A stretch of DNA of 64,000 nucleotides, from contig CAZFGW010000001.1 in NCBI GenBank assembly GCA_964518575.1, forward strand, positions 1 to 64,000, given 5' to 3'. Shown here piece by piece: positions 61,676 through 64,000 of this stretch (positions are counted from its first letter, which is position 1; every line of letters starts with the position of its first letter). The stretch comes from MGBC163016 sp964518575. GTDB taxonomy: Bacteria > Actinomycetota > Coriobacteriia > Coriobacteriales > Eggerthellaceae. Made by a program: the position numbers and the translations under genes. Below the pieces are notes generated by a model, which worked only from the letters and a program-made list of their open reading frames with translations, ran no database searches and was not told the DNA's origin.

Positions 61676-62602
61676 TTAGGAGATGACTCGTCCGGGAGCA
61701 TCGATCCTCACATGTACCTGATGATCGGCAATCACGGGCGTCTCGGACATCTCCTCTTCCGCCTGCGCAATCTCGGCGATGAGCTCAGCGGGCACCTCTA
61801 TCCCCCTGCTGAGGTCGACATAGCGCGCCTTCTCCACTGCTTTCGGCTGCGGATTCGCCTGTTCCTCGAGCGCCCGGGCAAGCACCTGCATGCGCTCCTC
61901 GGCGCTCTTGATGATATTGGAGCATTCTAAGAGTTCCGCCCCCACGTCAAGCCCCTCGATCGTTTGGACCGACTTGTATTTCAGGTCATGTTCGAGACTT
62001 GCCCAGAAGTCCATGGCGATGGTGCGGATTTGGATCTCCACGGGCACATTCTGCCTGCCATCGAGGAAGTAGACCGGAATGCGCACGATGAAATGGAGGC
62101 TGCGGTATCCATTTGGTTTCGGATTCTTGATGTAGTCCTTGACCGTGACCACTTCGAGATCATCCTGATGCTCGAGGTAATCGAGGATGTCGTAGGCATC
62201 CTGCACGTAGGAGACGATGACGCGCAACCCCGCGATATCCATAATGTATTTCTCCATGGAATCGAGTGTGGTCTCCTTGCCGTAGCGCTCGAGTTTCTCG
62301 AAGATGGACGGGATGGATTTCATGCGCGATTCGATATGGTGAATAGGATTGCGCGCTTGGCGCAGCTTCAAGTCCTGGTCGAGCGTTTCGAGCCGCGTTT
62401 CCATCTGGCGCATTGCCGCATGGTATTTCTGCAGGATGTCCTGCGCGGCAAACTCCAGCACCGTCAGCGCCTCTATATCATTGTCGGTGATGATGCGGTT
62501 TTGCGTGAGTTTCTGCGTGATGCTTCTGCTTTTGGATTCATTTGTGGAAAACGAGAGCGAAGACGAGGATCGTATGTCTTCAAGGGAGTCAAGGCTACTC
62601 AT
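61676..62602 (-). CDS. Small alarmone synthetase, RelQ-like (p)ppGpp synthetase
   Basis: 308 residues. The synthetase domain (about 50-250) shows RMKSIPSIFEKLERYG, DIAGLRVIVSYVQDAYDI, NPKPNGYRSLHFIV and PVEIQIRTIAMDFWASLEHDL. No hydrolase, TGS or ACT domain is present. Compared with RelQ (about 210 residues) there is an N-terminal Ser-rich extension of 40-50 residues and a C-terminal tail of about 60. It would make (p)ppGpp from GDP/GTP and ATP. The ATG at 62602 follows GGAGGAAGG; the frame extends 28 codons upstream. Confidence 0.9.
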   Translation of the reverse strand: MSSLDSLEDIRSSSSLSFSTNESKSRSITQKLTQNRIITDNDIEALTVLEFAAQDILQKYHAAMRQMETRLETLDQDLKLRQARNPIHHIESRMKSIPSIFEKLERYGKETTLDSMEKYIMDIAGLRVIVSYVQDAYDILDYLEHQDDLEVVTVKDYIKNPKPNGYRSLHFIVRIPVYFLDGRQNVPVEIQIRTIAMDFWASLEHDLKYKSVQTIEGLDVGAELLECSNIIKSAEERMQVLARALEEQANPQPKAVEKARYVDLSRGIEVPAELIAEIAQAEEEMSETPVIADHQVHVRIDAPGRVIS

Positions 62603-62880
62603 AGGGGTATCCTTCCTCCTTCTGCTGGATCGGGGTTTATCCTTAGATCTGGTACCCATATTAATATATCCAACACAAATACTCATCCGATATACAAAAA
62701 CTTGTTCGAAAGTGAATTCGAGTCTGTGCGCATTATGAGAACTTTGCGCCCTTCTCCAATAAAAAACTCAAATTTCTCGTGCAAATAGGCGCTTTTTGCC
62801 GTAACATCTTCTCTACTTGTTCAATTAGGACGCACGCATTACACACCTAAATCACACTCTGCGGCGACCAAAGTCCGACT

Positions 62881-62909
62881 GCAACGAAACATGCACGTGG
62901 TTTCGTTGC
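62881..62909 (+). promoter_or_regulatory. Perfect hairpin in the mIHF leader
   Basis: GCAACGAAAC and GTTTCGTTGC flank a 9-base loop and lie just upstream of the ribosome site (GAGAAAGAG) of the mIHF gene. There is no U-run. It could affect mRNA stability or translation, or be a protein-binding palindrome for autoregulation. Confidence 0.5.
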
Positions 62910-62928
62910 CTTAGAGAAAGAGATAAAC

Positions 62929-63237
62929 ATGGCAGCACCTACAATGACAGATGAGCAACGCAAGGCCGCTCTCGAAAAGGCTCGCGTCGTCCGTGCGGCA
63001 CGCTCTGAGATCACCAAGAAGCTCTCTATGGGAAGCATGACCGCAGCGGAAGCTCTCAAGAAGGCTGATGATCCTGTCGTTGGACGCATGAAGGTCAAAT
63101 CATTCATCAATGCGCTTCCCGGCTTCGGCAAGGTCAAGACCGAGAAACTCATGGAAGAGCTCGGCATTCCCGAAACCCGCCGTATCCAGGGTCTCGGCTC
63201 AAAGCAGATGGAGAACCTCAAGAAGGCGCTCGCCTAG
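62929..63237 (+). CDS. mihF: Actinobacterial integration host factor (mIHF)
   Basis: 102 residues. The body DEQRKAALEKARVVRAARSEI and the helix-two-turn-helix C-terminus (SFINALPGFGKVKTEKLMEELGIPETRRIQGLGSKQ) match the mIHF family, not the IHF/HU family. The protein bends DNA as a nucleoid component and in site-specific recombination. ATG follows GAGAAAGAG. It has a strong terminator. Confidence 0.93.
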   Translation: MAAPTMTDEQRKAALEKARVVRAARSEITKKLSMGSMTAAEALKKADDPVVGRMKVKSFINALPGFGKVKTEKLMEELGIPETRRIQGLGSKQMENLKKALA

Positions 63238-63256
63238 TCACTCCACCAACACTGCA

Positions 63257-63291
63257 TAAAAATACGCCTCCACACGGGGGCGTATTTTTTT
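63257..63291 (+). terminator. Intrinsic terminator of mIHF
   Basis: An 8-bp stem (AATACGCC / GGCGTATT) is followed by a run of T on the plus strand. Confidence 0.9.
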
Positions 63292-63348
63292 GTGCCGAAA
63301 GGGCGTGTGATGGTAGGGACGGATGCGTTTTGAAGGGGATGGTTGGGC

Positions 63349-63506
63349 AAAGACGTAGGGACGAGATTTATCTCGTCCGCAAGGGTGCGTTATTGGGGTT
63401 GCTACGGTGGCGGGGTCAACGTTGATGTAACGCGGTTGCCCGATGTTTCATGATTGGGGTTGTTACGGTGGCGGGCGAGATGAATCTCGCCCCTACATCC
63501 ACCTGA
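63349..63506. repeat. REPIN-like element J (paired palindromes)
   Basis: The left palindrome is GTAGGGACGAGATTTATCTC (63356-63375, running on into GTCC) and the right is GGGCGAGATGAATCTCGCCC (63473-63492) followed by CTACATCC, so on the minus strand it also starts GTAG. Both arms thus have the canonical tetranucleotide. The spacer holds two copies of ATTGGGGTTG-type sequence and ATCAACGTTGAT-like TCAACGTTGA. It lies between convergent genes. Confidence 0.85.
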
Positions 63507-63549
63507 GAGATTCTCTCGATTATAAAGAAGGTACTATCCTGAACCGTCT

Positions 63550-64000
63550 TTAAGAAATGCTCAGTCCCAGCTTATAGGCGTCATCGAGTCCGGGGTTGCC
63601 CTCAATCTTGCCCTTCTCATACACATTGTTGACGATGATCTCGCCGATGATCTCGCGTTTGACATAGGCGGAACTCGTTCGGAATGTTCCGATCGCGCTA
63701 TCGGCGGTTGTGATGTCCTTGTCCTCGAAACACAGCAACAATGCCGTTTGTCCGATATGGAACGGTTTCCCAATTTGACAGAAGGTTCGATCTTCAAACG
63801 CACGCATCTGCGCGGGAAAATTGTAAAAATACATCGGCGTAGCGTACACGAGGATATCGGCATCCCGCAGATATGGATAGAATTGTTGCATGTCGTCCTG
63901 CTGGACGCATTGCCCATCGTGGGAGAAACAATACTCGCACGCCATGCATCCATGGATTTCCGCACGACCGATATCAATCCGATTCACCGTGTTGCCAGCA
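63550..64000 (-). CDS. Flavodoxin-fold / iron-sulfur flavoprotein-like, N-terminus cut by window end
   Basis: The open frame continues past base 64000, so the first residues are missing. The visible part begins after the first strand with RAEIHGCMACEYCFSHDGQC (cysteine motif of iron-sulfur flavoproteins), then YATPMYFYNFPAQMRAFEDR (flavin loop). It resembles the gene at 55159-55794, although the Cys spacing differs. It is probably a redox enzyme. A GTG at 63987 is not the true start, because the preceding codons (AGNT) fit the family's strand 2. Confidence 0.75.
   Translation of the reverse strand, partial: AGNTVNRIDIGRAEIHGCMACEYCFSHDGQCVQQDDMQQFYPYLRDADILVYATPMYFYNFPAQMRAFEDRTFCQIGKPFHIGQTALLLCFEDKDITTADSAIGTFRTSSAYVKREIIGEIIVNNVYEKGKIEGNPGLDDAYKLGLSIS

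Noticed and set aside
1159..63506. CRISPR array made of the palindromic repeats
   Set aside because: Copies are kilobases apart, not regularly spaced with unique spacers, and there are no cas genes.

Overview
The window looks like chromosomal DNA of a high-GC, Gram-positive member of the Coriobacteriia (Eggerthellales/Slackia-like). The main pointers are an actinobacterial-type integration host factor (62929-63237), an NRAMP-related transporter of the kind characterised from Eggerthella lenta, frequent GTG/TTG starts, a candidate leaderless gene (bioY), and actinobacterial-style surface and envelope genes. The genus is an inference. I see no rRNA, CRISPR array, complete prophage or insertion sequence.

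Layout. 1-8.3 kb: initiator tRNA, universal stress protein, amidohydrolase, shikimate-kinase-like protein, DMT exporter, DUF2207 membrane protein, tRNA-Ser(GCT), then tadA-ispE. 8.8-13.8 kb: an envelope block (two membrane or surface proteins, a small membrane protein, an O-antigen-ligase-like polymerase and a membrane-anchored amidase). 14-19.6 kb: tRNA-Arg(ACG), citrate synthase, tRNA-Ser(TGA), an MgtE-N/CBS protein paired with a probable Mg2+ transporter of the NRAMP fold, and an Rrf2 regulator. 19.8-31.3 kb: nhaC, bioY, then a long leftward housekeeping cluster (deacetylase, tilS, maf, hpt, ftsH, folP-folK fusion, birA). 31.5-42.0 kb: a leftward cluster joining a signalling cascade (REC-HD-GYP-PAS-GGDEF protein, Hpt protein, hybrid histidine kinase) to a transglutaminase-like lipoprotein and a stripped-down type IV pilus-like machine (PilC/GspF-type protein, four pilin-like or bitopic proteins, a PilT-type ATPase). 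42-55.8 kb: WYL regulator, OatA-like acyltransferase, very large MacB-like ABC protein, ferritin, a small acidic protein, and a Bce-type detoxification module (ABC permease and ATPase, histidine kinase, response regulator) next to a flavodoxin-fold protein. 56-64 kb: aminotransferase, MHS-family transporter, a YkvI-like transporter beside a glycine-amidinotransferase homologue, a RelQ-like alarmone synthetase, mIHF, and a second flavodoxin-fold gene cut by the window end.

The most distinctive non-coding signal is a dispersed intergenic repeat. Imperfect palindromes around GGGCGAGATTCATCTCGCCC, often preceded by GTAG or GTTG, occur alone or as inverted pairs about 160 bp long. This is the architecture of REP/BIME (REPIN) elements, and I find about ten loci, mostly between convergent genes. 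Other signals are a 22-bp duplicated tRNA-Ser 3' end that resembles an attachment-site scar, an 18-bp tandem repeat between the amidinotransferase and transporter genes, and a 16-bp palindrome in front of the Bce-type ABC genes.

The best candidates for undescribed biology are the signalling-coupled minimal pilus cluster, the amidinotransferase-transporter pair, and the REPIN family.
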